Below are positions 7,816 to 16,048 of a DNA stretch of 64,000 bases, one piece after another. Below the pieces are notes generated by a model that was not told where the DNA came from, did not search any database, and was given only the letters and a program-made list of their open reading frames with translations. The position numbers and the translations under genes were made by a program. How positions within the stretch are numbered: position 1 is the stretch's first letter; each line of letters starts with the position of its first letter. This DNA comes from Izhakiella capsodis (GTDB lineage Bacteria > Pseudomonadota > Gammaproteobacteria > Enterobacterales > Enterobacteriaceae): NCBI RefSeq assembly GCF_900115045.1, contig NZ_FOVC01000002.1:186001-250000 (forward strand), read 5' to 3'.

Positions 7816-9267
7816 ATGCTTGCCGATGTATTAATCGTTAGAAAAAGTAATCAAGACACCGAAATATCTTTAACTCGTATCTGGCAGCAAGCCGATCGCC
7901 TGATGCTGGCCATCTGCTGTACGCTATGGCTTATCGTGATGCTGATCGGCTGGCTGGTGGGTGAGTTTGAACTGGCGCTGTTATGCGGCGGTGTGCTTAC
8001 CTTGCTGGCCTGCGCATTGCGCTATCTTTTTTGGGGGACAACCGTCAGCCGGGCAGGTTTTGCTGTACTGCTGATTAGCTTTGCCGGACTCTTGATTCAG
8101 TTGGGTGGGGGGCAAACGGAATATCACTTCTCCGTTTTTGTGCTACTTTCCGCATTGTTGGCTTACCGTGATTATTTGCCGCTTATGGTCGGCGCGGCAA
8201 CCGCAGCGCTGCATCACGTCCTGTTCAATTACCTGCAACAAAACGATCTGTATGGCATCGTCGTTTTTGTCCATAGCGGCTGGCATATGGTGTTTTTTCA
8301 CGCGCTGTTTGTGGTGGTGCAAACTGTTATGCTGCTGTGGATTGCCTTTCATATGTCGGCTGATGCCCGGGCTGCGAGTGAGGTTGCTCAACTGGCCGGT
8401 TGGATCAACCGCGAGCCAGGCCACTTGACCCTGGTCGCTGATGATGCAACCAGCAAGACCCCCTTCGCTCGTACGTTCAGTTCAACCCTGGGGACTATGC
8501 ACGGCACCCTTAACCAGGTTAATCAGAGCGTGATTGCCTTATTGAGCGAGGCGGAGAGTATTTTGCAACGCAACTCGGCTTTGTCACAACGCACCGATGA
8601 GCAGGCGCATGCCCTTGCCGATATAGCCAGCGCGATGGCACAGATGAATTGCGCGGCCACCCTTACCAGCGATAAAGCACATGCGGCCAGCGAGCTGGCC
8701 AGCAGCGCCAGCAGCGTCACGGCACAGGGCAGGAGAAACATTGATGCGGCGAAGCAGTGGATGGATCGCGTTAGCGACGACTCACGCCGGGTAGGTAGTG
8801 TGCTGGAGCTGATTGATGATATTGCCTTTCAAACGAATATTCTGGCACTGAACGCCTCGGTAGAGGCCTCCCGCGCTGGCGTTAACGGTCGGGGTTTTTC
8901 CGTCGTCGCGACGGAGGTACGCACCCTGGCACAGCATTGTGAACGCGCTTCGGGAGATATTCGCCAGCTGATTAACGCAGCAGCGGAAAGCACTCAGAGT
9001 GGGCAGCGTCAGGTTGAAGAAGCGGGCCAGACCATGCATAAGGTGATGGATCGAATTGATGCATTAACGCAGCTGGTGAGCGAGCTTTCTCAGATGAGCG
9101 AACAGCAAAGCAGCAGCATCAGCCAGATGAAAGACAGCATTGCCAGTATCGATCACAGCGTTCAGGACAACGTCAGACATGTCGCAGAGACGCTGCAACG
9201 CGCTCATCATCAGCAATCCCTGGTGAATGCGTTGAAAGACGCTATTTCAGTGTTTCGCATTGCCTGA
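7816..9267 (+). CDS. methyl-accepting chemotaxis protein with multi-span membrane sensor
   Basis: A 483-residue chemoreceptor. About six hydrophobic segments occupy residues 30-180, with no large periplasmic ligand domain and no clear HAMP, so sensing is probably intramembrane or cytoplasmic. The C-terminal two-thirds is the coiled-coil signalling domain, with the hairpin tip DIAFQTNILALNASVEASR followed by GRGFSVVATEVRTLAQ, the CheA/CheW contact region. No NWETF-type CheR tether ends the protein. The ligand is unknown. AGGAAC lies 9 bases before ATG 7816. No other chemotaxis genes are nearby, so it depends on a che cluster elsewhere. Confidence 0.9.
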   Translation: MLADVLIVRKSNQDTEISLTRIWQQADRLMLAICCTLWLIVMLIGWLVGEFELALLCGGVLTLLACALRYLFWGTTVSRAGFAVLLISFAGLLIQLGGGQTEYHFSVFVLLSALLAYRDYLPLMVGAATAALHHVLFNYLQQNDLYGIVVFVHSGWHMVFFHALFVVVQTVMLLWIAFHMSADARAASEVAQLAGWINREPGHLTLVADDATSKTPFARTFSSTLGTMHGTLNQVNQSVIALLSEAESILQRNSALSQRTDEQAHALADIASAMAQMNCAATLTSDKAHAASELASSASSVTAQGRRNIDAAKQWMDRVSDDSRRVGSVLELIDDIAFQTNILALNASVEASRAGVNGRGFSVVATEVRTLAQHCERASGDIRQLINAAAESTQSGQRQVEEAGQTMHKVMDRIDALTQLVSELSQMSEQQSSSISQMKDSIASIDHSVQDNVRHVAETLQRAHHQQSLVNALKDAISVFRIA

Positions 9268-9377
9268 GCCAGCACTGTTTGAACCCTGAGTCGTCTCACT
9301 GAGGGTGACGCTGTATTCTCGCTTTTTGTCATTGCGTCGCGCTTCCTCGATGTTTTCTGGCGGTCAGACCGGTAATG

Positions 9378-10193
9378 TCAGCGGCTGGTTGCCGTTTTGG
9401 CATGCCAGTAAGCAACGGCGCGCACCCGGTCTTTGTCGACAGACGTCGTCGTCAGTAGCTTATCCGCTAATAACTTTACTGCAGCGCCTTCACCGGTCAT
9501 CCAGATAAAGTAATCTTCTGTTATTGGCGCCTGTGCCTGTAGGACGGTCAGCAAATTCTGTAACGGCTCGCCGTGCATTAAGCCGCTACCAAGCCAGTGA
9601 CGCTCCAGCGGTAGGGCAGTTTGCAGATAGGCTTCGCCTACCGAAGCGTCGGCAAAGGCATACAAACTCAGCGTGCATTCCGTCTGACTGGCGGCCAGAT
9701 CGTTCAGGCGGCGCTGCATTGCAGGTAACCCGGTTTCATCACAAATATAAATCTGTTCTCTGTAACCGCATGGAACTTGCAAGGAGGCACGCGGACCGCC
9801 AACTAATAGCGTATCACCGGGCTTTGCTGTTGCCGCCCAGTCGCTGGCGACGCCGCGGTCGTGGATATAAAAATCGAGCGTCAGCAGGTTATTCTGTGTA
9901 TCGAAAGTCAGTGGTGTGTAATCACGCATTGCCGGGCGCGGGCCCTCTGGCCACACGATGCCATCATCGCTGATGGTTGGCATCAGCAGGGCTCCGCTCT
10001 GCGCGTCAGGAAAAAAAAGCTTTATATGGTCATCGAAACCACGTGAGCTGAAGCCCGTTAGCATGTCGCCGCTAAAGGTCAGACGGTAGAAAGATGAAGC
10101 CAATAAAACTTTATCTTTAACCGTAATCAGTCGGAAAGCCAGCTCATTATGTATTCGCTGTGGCAGCGGGGTTAAAATTGGAGAATCTGACAT
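9378..10193 (-). CDS. nfeF: siderophore-interacting FAD reductase, YqjH/NfeF type
   Basis: A 271-residue cytoplasmic flavin reductase (SIP/ViuB family) releasing iron from ferric chelates with NAD(P)H. It matches E. coli YqjH (NfeF) block by block: FTSRGFDDH-like SSRGFDDHIKLFFP, DGIVWPEGPRPAMRDYTPL for FAD binding, FYIHDRGVASDWA, DETGLPAMQRRL and the C-terminal YFIWMTGEG and YWHAK. A strong Fur box lies 20 bases upstream of the start, so iron repression is expected. In E. coli yqjH is next to the regulator gene yqjI, which is absent here. AGGA precedes ATG 10193. No siderophore gene is adjacent; the FecBCD-type importer at the window end is about 51 kb away. Confidence 0.9.
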   Translation of the reverse strand: MSDSPILTPLPQRIHNELAFRLITVKDKVLLASSFYRLTFSGDMLTGFSSRGFDDHIKLFFPDAQSGALLMPTISDDGIVWPEGPRPAMRDYTPLTFDTQNNLLTLDFYIHDRGVASDWAATAKPGDTLLVGGPRASLQVPCGYREQIYICDETGLPAMQRRLNDLAASQTECTLSLYAFADASVGEAYLQTALPLERHWLGSGLMHGEPLQNLLTVLQAQAPITEDYFIWMTGEGAAVKLLADKLLTTTSVDKDRVRAVAYWHAKTATSR

Positions 10194-10212
10194 TGCGGCA
10201 TCCTGTTAAGAT

Positions 10213-10231
10213 GAAAATGATTATCATTTAC
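10213..10231. promoter_or_regulatory. Fur box
   Basis: GAAAATGATTATCATTTAC closely matches the 19-bp Fur consensus (AATGATTATCATT core) and lies directly upstream of the siderophore-interacting protein gene. Confidence 0.8.
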
Positions 10232-10725
10232 AGGTGGAATTATGACCGGGTTATATTTCTGCTTCAAGTCTGACGAGTGCTCATTCCGTGCGTTTTGCGT
10301 CACAGGCACGCTGGTGTAACGGCGCTGGGGTGCCCCTTGATGTAGGCAAAGGTTTATCCACCTGTGCCGGGGAGAAAAACCAGGTGCCGTACCGGTTGCG
10401 CAGGCTTGCGCGCAGCTCAATCCAGTAAAGCCGTGAATACTGGCACCGATTGTCGTCAGCGCCATATTGTCCGATCCTGTCTTGCAAGTCGTGTCGGTTG
10501 TCCATCAGAGAATTATTTACGATCCCGAACCAGCGTACGGTAGCCGTTTAACGCGCGGCGGATTTATCAGGATGGCTGCCAGCCCGATATCGGGCGGCAG
10601 GTCGTTGATTTTTTCGGGGATGGCAGATTGTGGTAACTGCAGTGGCGACACTTTTCTGCGGCCGCTCACCTGACGGCAGGGCGTAGGCTGTTCCCGGCGG
10701 TGTGTCTGGCAGCAGAAGGAAAAGA
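10232..10725. other. intergenic stretch, no supported gene
   Basis: Several overlapping short frames exist on both strands, but none has a good ribosome site or a recognisable product. I see nothing firm here. Confidence 0.5.
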
Positions 10726-11424
10726 TCAGGCCAGCGCCATCTCTCCCAGCTGCCAGCGGATCGCGCTAACCCCTTTCTCACGGCTGAGGCGGCTGACCAG
10801 CTTTTCTACCTGAGCAGCAGCGCCGGGCAGGCCCAGGATGTCAGCTTGCACCTGCATTTTTCCGGCCTGCGGCAGATCTTCGCTCTCCAGGCCCTGCAGC
10901 TGGAGACGCCCGCTTTTTAGCCCTTCCAGAATCAGATTGCGCATTTGCACCTCTTCTTCTGCCAGGCAGGTCAGGCGCAAATGATAACGTTGCGCGGCTT
11001 CGCTGGCGGCCAACCCCTGCTGACCGTTGATGCGCAGTGTCACTTCACGCAGCAGGATGTTGGCGCTGAGAATAATCATGCAGCCGAGGGCGGCTTCCAG
11101 AATTAAACCCATGCTGCACAGCACGCCGATTGCCGCGGTACACCACAGCGTTGCGGCAGTATTGAGTCCGCGAACGTTCATTCCATCACGCATAATCACG
11201 CCGCCGCCGAGAAAACCGGTACCGGAGACAACGTAAGCCGCCACGCGCGTAGCGTCCAGCCCTTGTATACACTGGGTCATAACCACAAACAGGCAGGCAC
11301 CGGTGCAGACCAGCGCATTGGTGCGCAGTCCGGTAAGGCGCTGACGAAATTGCCGCTCTGCGCCGATCAACGCGCCGAGCAGTAGCGCAATAAGCGCACG
11401 GAGAAAAAAGACTTTCCAGTCCAT
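10726..11424 (-). CDS. MgtC/SapB family inner-membrane protein
   Basis: A 232-residue protein. About five membrane segments fill residues 1-135, with the family motifs GALIGAERQFRQRLTGLRTNAL, GTGFLGGGVIMRDG and VRGLNTAATLW. A soluble C-terminal domain (about 140-232) of ACT/regulatory type follows. MgtC proteins support survival at low magnesium and inhibit F-type ATPase in Salmonella (established knowledge); the function of this member is inferred only from family. GAGGTG lies just before ATG 11424. A promoter and a structured leader of about 225 bases precede it, so RNA-based control is likely. No mgtB gene is adjacent, unlike the Salmonella mgtCBR operon. Confidence 0.88.
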   Translation of the reverse strand: MDWKVFFLRALIALLLGALIGAERQFRQRLTGLRTNALVCTGACLFVVMTQCIQGLDATRVAAYVVSGTGFLGGGVIMRDGMNVRGLNTAATLWCTAAIGVLCSMGLILEAALGCMIILSANILLREVTLRINGQQGLAASEAAQRYHLRLTCLAEEEVQMRNLILEGLKSGRLQLQGLESEDLPQAGKMQVQADILGLPGAAAQVEKLVSRLSREKGVSAIRWQLGEMALA

Positions 11425-11478
11425 ATGACACCTCAGTTAGCGGCTGATAATCCGCCAGTTATGAGGGTTACATACAGG

Positions 11479-11544
11479 TTATCTCTGCTCTCGTCGGAGC
11501 GATGCAGAAGGGGAACAACAGAAATGAGCCTGCTGTGCCGACAT
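11479..11544 (-). CDS. possible 21-aa leader ORF in the mgtC transcript
   Basis: ATG 11544 to TAA 11479 encodes a 21-residue peptide beginning MSAQQAHFCC, inside the predicted mgtC leader. The downstream arm of hairpin B:C (11546-11555) lies one base before this ATG and would cover its ribosome-binding region. No clear Shine-Dalgarno is seen. By analogy with mgtM/mgtP in Salmonella it could couple translation to mgtC expression; this is inference. Confidence 0.25.
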   Translation of the reverse strand: MSAQQAHFCCSPSASLRREQR

Positions 11545-11545
11545 A

Positions 11546-11638
11546 AGTAAGTCAGCAGCCGGCGGCCTGAACTGACTTACTGATTAACCTGGCGTAACCC
11601 GCCGGGATGACTGTCCAAGCGTGGACTCCTCAGTAAGT
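11546..11638 (-). promoter_or_regulatory. mgtC leader RNA with mutually exclusive hairpins
   Basis: Reading the minus strand: segment A ACTTACTGA (11638-11630), segment B AGTAAGTCAG (11581-11572) and segment C CTGACTTACT (11555-11546). B pairs with C over 10 perfect bases (16-base loop). B extended by one base can instead pair with A over 9 perfect bases (TCAGTAAGT with ACTTACTGA). A small hairpin GTCCA-CGCT-TGGAC lies between A and B. This is the layout of a switching leader. It does not match a riboswitch class that I know. Confidence 0.5.
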
Positions 11639-11656
11639 GATTGATAAATCGCCGGC

Positions 11657-11685
11657 ATAATAGTGTTACACACACCGTCTGGCAA
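11657..11685 (-). promoter_or_regulatory. probable promoter of the mgtC-like gene
   Basis: On the minus strand TTGCCA (11685-11680), a 17-base spacer and TATTAT (11662-11657). The start would be near 11650, just upstream of leader segment A. Confidence 0.55.
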
Positions 11686-12013
11686 TACGGCTTCATAAAC
11701 CAATCGACAACAAAAGGTAAAATTCAGGCAGCGAAGAGGGTAAATCAATACGTTATCGTGAATCAGCCATCGCCTGCCTGGCGTCACGGATGGCTAACCG
11801 CGCGCTGTTGTTATGCGGATATAGCCGGTGATGCCGGTGGTCGCGTTCTGGTGTCAAAAAATTAACGGCTCAAGCCAGCATCGCTTTTGACCGCGCAATG
11901 GCGGAGGTAAAAATCATCATGCCTGAGAGGATGAAGCCCCCTGCTAAGAGGGCAGTGCGGGCGGAAGTTTACGCCACGCATCGGGGTAAAATCGTCGGCA
12001 TACTTGCCAGCGG
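11686..12013. other. intergenic stretch, no supported gene
   Basis: A 39-codon frame on the plus strand (11904-12023) has a lysine/arginine-rich product without relatives that I recognise and overlaps the rcnA 3' end. Nothing firm is seen. Confidence 0.4.
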
Positions 12014-13111
12014 TTAAGTGATCAGCTGGTGAGACAATCCCTGCCAGCCATGCCAGGCCATGAAGCCAGCGATCGCCAGCATCAGCAAGCTCGAAAGCCA
12101 GGGAGCGCGGCGGGCAAGAGTATCAAAGCCATTCCAGCGACGCGCCAGCTGATCGACGCTCAAGGCCGCTGCCACGCCAACCGCAACCATGGTTAACGCC
12201 AGTCCAATGCTAAAGCACAGTACCAGCGCACTACCGAGGGCCAACGCTTTCATTTGCAGGCAAATCAGCAGTACGGTGACGGCAGCCGGGCAGGGGATCA
12301 ACCCGCCTGTGAGGCCGAACAGCAAAATCTGTCCGTTGGTGACTGCCTGGCCCTGAAAGCGTTTTTCGATTTGCCTTGCATGTGCCAGCTCATGGGCATC
12401 CTGAAATACGGCTGCCTCTACGGCGATGTTTTGTGGGCCGAACTGCAAATCATAATCATGGGCATGCCCGGCGTGGCTCAGCGTTAGCCTGGCAGCTGAT
12501 GGCTGTTGCGGTCCTGTCGACTGCGTTGAGCGCAGAAAACTGCCGACGTTGGCAAAATCAAATTGGTGGGCGCTCTTTTCGTCGGGATCTGTAGTAAGGA
12601 TCACCTCATCTGCCTGCCATGGACGCCCGCTGAGGGAGCGCAGCTGCCAGCAGTTTTCTCCCTGCTGCTGTGTCAGCGATATTTCGACCAGACCGTGGCC
12701 GGTATCTACTACTTGTAAGCCGGTATTGTTATTGGTCTGTCGACGCAGATCTTGTTGTAAACGCCAGCTGCGTTCCTGACGCCAGTTATGCCAGGCAATC
12801 CAGGCGGCGATAGCCATAATCACCAGCGCGGAGATAAGTTCCAGCCAGGGTTCAGCGACGGCGGCAGTAAAGCGGCTGCTAATCCAGGTGCCCCCCAGTG
12901 CAACCAGCCAGACGATCAGCGTGTGGGAGAACGTTGCCGCCAGCCCAAGTAAAACGGCCTGCTTCACGCTACCTCTGATGGCAACGATAAATGCTGCCAT
13001 CATTGTTTTTGAGTGTCCAGGCTCCAGGCCGTGCAAAGCGCCTAGCAGCATGGCTCCCGGTACGAATAACCAGGCATTACTGTGTTGAAGAAGAGAAGCG
13101 AAGTCGAACAT
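12014..13111 (-). CDS. rcnA: nickel/cobalt exporter RcnA
   Basis: NiCoT-superfamily efflux protein of the inner membrane, exporting Ni(II) and Co(II). Six or seven membrane segments are visible, with the family motif HGLEPGHSKTMMAAF at about residues 26-40 and a second conserved block GLTGGLIPCPAAVTVLLI around residue 270. At 365 residues it is much longer than E. coli RcnA (274). The extra length is a hydrophilic loop at about residues 118-255, with few histidines (SHAGHAHDYD) instead of the usual His-rich stretch. It is divergent from rcnR and shares its palindromic operator, so metal-dependent derepression is expected. Confidence 0.93.
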   Translation of the reverse strand: MFDFASLLQHSNAWLFVPGAMLLGALHGLEPGHSKTMMAAFIVAIRGSVKQAVLLGLAATFSHTLIVWLVALGGTWISSRFTAAVAEPWLELISALVIMAIAAWIAWHNWRQERSWRLQQDLRRQTNNNTGLQVVDTGHGLVEISLTQQQGENCWQLRSLSGRPWQADEVILTTDPDEKSAHQFDFANVGSFLRSTQSTGPQQPSAARLTLSHAGHAHDYDLQFGPQNIAVEAAVFQDAHELAHARQIEKRFQGQAVTNGQILLFGLTGGLIPCPAAVTVLLICLQMKALALGSALVLCFSIGLALTMVAVGVAAALSVDQLARRWNGFDTLARRAPWLSSLLMLAIAGFMAWHGWQGLSHQLIT

Positions 13112-13134
13112 AGTGTTGATTCCAGTGCAGTGAT

Positions 13135-13172
13135 TATACCAGGGGGGAGTATATATACTCCCCCCTGGTATA
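13135..13172. promoter_or_regulatory. RcnR operator, 38-bp perfect palindrome
   Basis: Positions 13135-13153 and 13154-13172 are exact reverse complements. Each arm contains ACC-A-GGGGGG-AGTA, the TACT-C6 / G6-AGTA element recognised by RcnR-type repressors. It lies between the divergent rcnA and rcnR genes. A TATACT at 13188-13193 is the likely -10 of rcnR. Confidence 0.85.
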
Positions 13173-13220
13173 TCAACAGCGTTCTGTTATACTGCGCAAA
13201 TGAATCAAAGGAGAAGGCCA

Positions 13221-13493
13221 ATGGCGCATACTGTTCAGGACAAGAAAAAATTGCAGGCGCGGGTAAACCGCATTCAGGGTCAGCTAAGTGGGTTAGGGAA
13301 AATGCTGGAGCAGGAGGCAGATTGTGATTTGATTCTGCAACAGATAGCAGCGGTGCGCGGGGCGATTAACGGTCTCATGCAAGTGGTCATTGAAGGCCAT
13401 CTGCACGTTCATCTGGTGCACGAATCTGACGAGGATCGGCGAGCCAGCGAGCTGGAAATTATGCTGAAAGTGTTGAAAGCCTATATGAAATAG
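13221..13493 (+). CDS. rcnR: Ni/Co-responsive repressor RcnR
   Basis: A 90-residue CsoR/RcnR-family all-helical repressor. It aligns along its length with E. coli RcnR: DKKKLQARVNRIQGQLSGL, LQQIAAVRGAINGLMQVVIEGHL and the C-terminal LKVLKAYMK. The N-terminal MAHT supplies His3 and the middle carries Cys35 and a downstream HVHLVH; these correspond to the metal-binding residues of E. coli RcnR. The frame is open from 13200, but ATG 13221, preceded by GGAGAAGG, gives the E. coli length. It should repress rcnA and itself at the palindrome and release DNA on nickel or cobalt binding. Confidence 0.95.
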   Translation: MAHTVQDKKKLQARVNRIQGQLSGLGKMLEQEADCDLILQQIAAVRGAINGLMQVVIEGHLHVHLVHESDEDRRASELEIMLKVLKAYMK

Positions 13494-13924
13494 TCATTAC
13501 GCCTCCGGGTGGGCAGCAACCGCATATCTCATCGTGCGGCATCGCTTTTATGCCTGATTGAGTCATCGGTTTGATGTATCGCGCCATCGGCATCCGGTGA
13601 TTGACTATTCTTTCGAAAAATAACCAATAGTTTCGCTACTCTGCTCACATCAAGAGCCATCAAGGCTCATGGTTATCAGTGATGTTGCTGCGTGCAGTTT
13701 TTATGCATTTTGATTCATCTCAATCTCAATTATCGTCACAGTGCGCCTTAAACTTTACCGGATCGGTCTCATGCGTGAGCAAGAAAATGCAATCACTGGC
13801 TGGAATAAATCGGCCCCCTTTCGCCGGGCAACCTTTTGCAGGCAGAGGCCCAGCGTTGCCCTGTCAATGATCTGACATGACATTTAAAAGGCCTCTGCCT
13901 GGTGGATCCTATTCCGCTGTATTT
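13494..13924. other. intergenic stretch, nothing recognised
   Basis: About 430 bases without a credible gene. A short inverted repeat GAGCC-ATCAA-GGCTC occurs near 13652-13667 without a T tract. Confidence 0.5.
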
Positions 13925-14857
13925 TTAGAGATTGTCAGGCCGGCGTCGGGTAAATGTGAATGAACATTTCTCAAACGGAACAGTAATGATACCCAGACAA
14001 GCGACTATCAGACCGACACCGACCCAACCGAAGAGAGGAAGTCTTTCGCCGACGAGCATAACGGCAAGTAAAGCGGCAATAACCGGCTCAATTAAAGTAA
14101 GAGTGGTTGCCGTGCTGGCTGATACGCGGGCCAGACCGTAGCCATAGCAAATGTATCCGGCAAACATGGGGATCACTGCCATATAAAACCCGACGGCGGC
14201 ATTGTTCCAGCTTGCCAAAAGTGGCGAGCCTGTTATAAACAGTACAGGCATTAGCAGAGCACCGCCTGCGCCAAAAATGGCTCCCATAGCTGCGCGTGAA
14301 GCCACGCCAGCCTGCATTAAACGTCGCGCCGACCAGGAATAAAACGCATAGGTGAAACCGGCCAGCAGACCCAGGAAAATACCTGCCGTGATAAGGGCGT
14401 CCCCGGCACTTTGTCCGTAGTTTTCTGCCAGACAAAGCATCACCATACCGCAAATGCCCACAGCCGCTCCGCACATCCATCGCCTTGTCAGGTGAACTTT
14501 GTCAAAGCGATATTCGATCAGGGCAGTCAAAAGCGGCGCAGAGCCAATGGAAATAACTGTACCGATCGTGACCCCGGCATAATGCATGGAAGCGTAAAAG
14601 GCGAGAGGGTAAATTGTTACGGCAATCGCACCGGTAAGCAGAAAGTGCCAGTGGCTGAATATCAGCTGGCGCTGGCAGATAAGCGTGTTGCCAGCAATGA
14701 TGGTCTGTAAAAGTCCGCCAACGCCCATAGCTACCGCGCCAATGGCAAGTGGGCTAAGATCAGGGGCGAAGGTGGCGGCTGTACCGGTGGTACCCCAGAG
14801 AATAGCTGCGATGAGTACGCCAGCTATGCCACTATAACGCTGTCCCGACTCACCCAT
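13925..14857 (-). CDS. EamA/DMT-family exporter
   Basis: A 310-residue inner-membrane transporter with about ten membrane segments in two EamA repeats (residues about 12-140 and 155-295). The start GVLIAAILWGTTGTAA and the second-repeat block TLTLIEPVIAALLAVMLVGERL are typical of drug/metabolite transporters. The substrate is unknown. Its ATG overlaps the stop codon of the upstream TetR gene by one base (TGATG), so the two are co-transcribed and probably translationally coupled. This suggests an efflux pump controlled by its own TetR repressor. Confidence 0.88.
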   Translation of the reverse strand: MGESGQRYSGIAGVLIAAILWGTTGTAATFAPDLSPLAIGAVAMGVGGLLQTIIAGNTLICQRQLIFSHWHFLLTGAIAVTIYPLAFYASMHYAGVTIGTVISIGSAPLLTALIEYRFDKVHLTRRWMCGAAVGICGMVMLCLAENYGQSAGDALITAGIFLGLLAGFTYAFYSWSARRLMQAGVASRAAMGAIFGAGGALLMPVLFITGSPLLASWNNAAVGFYMAVIPMFAGYICYGYGLARVSASTATTLTLIEPVIAALLAVMLVGERLPLFGWVGVGLIVACLGIITVPFEKCSFTFTRRRPDNL

Positions 14858-15444
14858 CAGTATGCCTCCATCATCTGTCTGGCAATCATGCAGGCCTGTT
14901 TAACGCAGTGACTGTTCCCTTCCAGTCCGGCTCGTGAGATGCTGCCTTCCAGCAGAAAGGCGAAGTGTCTGGCCATATTGCGCGCATTTTCTGCATTCCC
15001 TTTCATGAGGTCAGTCAGGCTCGCTGCGAGGATGGCCTCGACTTCCTCTTTATGTTCACGAACTGCCTGGCGCCCCGGTGTTTTGGCAAGCAGTTCTGCT
15101 GCCGCGTTGAGCAAGCCGCAGCCACGGAAGCCGTTCTCGTATTCAAACTCAGCATGATCCTGATAAGCATGAAATACTGCCATCACTCGCTCTGTAGGGG
15201 TCAGGGCCAGCCGCAACCGTTTTTCATAGAGTGAGAGCCATTCTTCGTGACGCACTCTGAGGTAAGCCGCCACCAGTTCCTCTTTTGATGAGAAATTGTT
15301 ATAAAGACTTTTTTTTGCTACCCCAGCGTGCTTCACAATAGAATCAATTCCTGTGCCGTTTATGCCGTGGTTGTAAAACAGCACGCTGGCAGCATCGAGC
15401 AATTTTTCATAGGCGCTTTTAGAGCCTGCGGATGAAGATGCCAT
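14857..15444 (-). CDS. TetR/AcrR-family repressor
   Basis: A 195-residue regulator. The TetR helix-turn-helix is clear at residues about 11-57 (AYEKLLDAASVLFYNHGING, then AGVAKKSLYNNFSSKEELVAAYL). The C-terminal ligand domain carries one notable Cys (FRGCGLLNAAAEL), as in the YxaF/LmrA-like subgroup. It overlaps the exporter gene by one base and lies 20 bases from a perfect-armed palindrome, so it most likely represses its own operon until an exported compound binds. GGAGG precedes ATG 15444. Confidence 0.9.
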   Translation of the reverse strand: MASSSAGSKSAYEKLLDAASVLFYNHGINGTGIDSIVKHAGVAKKSLYNNFSSKEELVAAYLRVRHEEWLSLYEKRLRLALTPTERVMAVFHAYQDHAEFEYENGFRGCGLLNAAAELLAKTPGRQAVREHKEEVEAILAASLTDLMKGNAENARNMARHFAFLLEGSISRAGLEGNSHCVKQACMIARQMMEAY

Positions 15445-15463
15445 TTTTTGCCTCCTGATAGCT

Positions 15464-15491
15464 CAAGTAGGTAGATCAGTCTACCTACTTG
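15464..15491. promoter_or_regulatory. TetR operator palindrome
   Basis: CAAGTAGGTAGA and TCTACCTACTTG are exact inverted 12-mers separated by TCAG, immediately upstream of the TetR gene. This is typical of an autoregulatory operator. Confidence 0.75.
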
Positions 15492-16048
15492 CATATTGAA
15501 ATCAAGCTGCACCGCATTGCGGTGTACGCATTTTATTTCCAACCCCCGGTGGGTCTGTGATAGTTGGCAGTTGGTCATGCTAGCTGGCTACGCCAGGCTG
15601 CCCTTGTCGATAGACTTACATGAAAAAAAGAGAGGATTGAATCAAGCGATGATTATGCCACTTCCATTGAGCGCTACATGAGCTAGTGTTTTCGTCCGCG
15701 ATTTCACCAGGCTTTTATGGTTATATTTAGCTGAATGTCTTTTACAGTGCGCTGCGTAACCTTACCTGCGGTTGAACACAATATTTAGCTTATGCCTGGC
15801 CAATTACGCCCCATGGGCTGGATAGCGCGAAAATCCGGAATCAGGCGATGAATCCACTCAGCCCGTGTGTTGACAGCATGAAGGCAGGCTGGTCGCTTTG
15901 CCAGTAGGATGGGAACCTATGAATTTGATGACATCATTAAGTTTTTCAGCGATATCCGCAGCCGTCCAACAAAACGAAAACGTGACATTTTGCGCAGGAT
16001 AAAATCTGAAGAGTTGCAGCGACCACAGAGCATCGCTGCAAAAGGCGG
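15492..16048. other. intergenic stretch, no supported gene
   Basis: A plus-strand frame opens at ATG 15909 (MGTYEFDDIIKFFSDIRSR) but runs into the opposite YghU gene and has no recognisable product. The rest shows nothing firm. Confidence 0.4.

Noticed and set aside
10172..10505. Overlapping minus-strand ORFs upstream of the Fur-boxed reductase gene
   Set aside because: They run through the Fur box and the start region of nfeF in other frames and have no coherent product.
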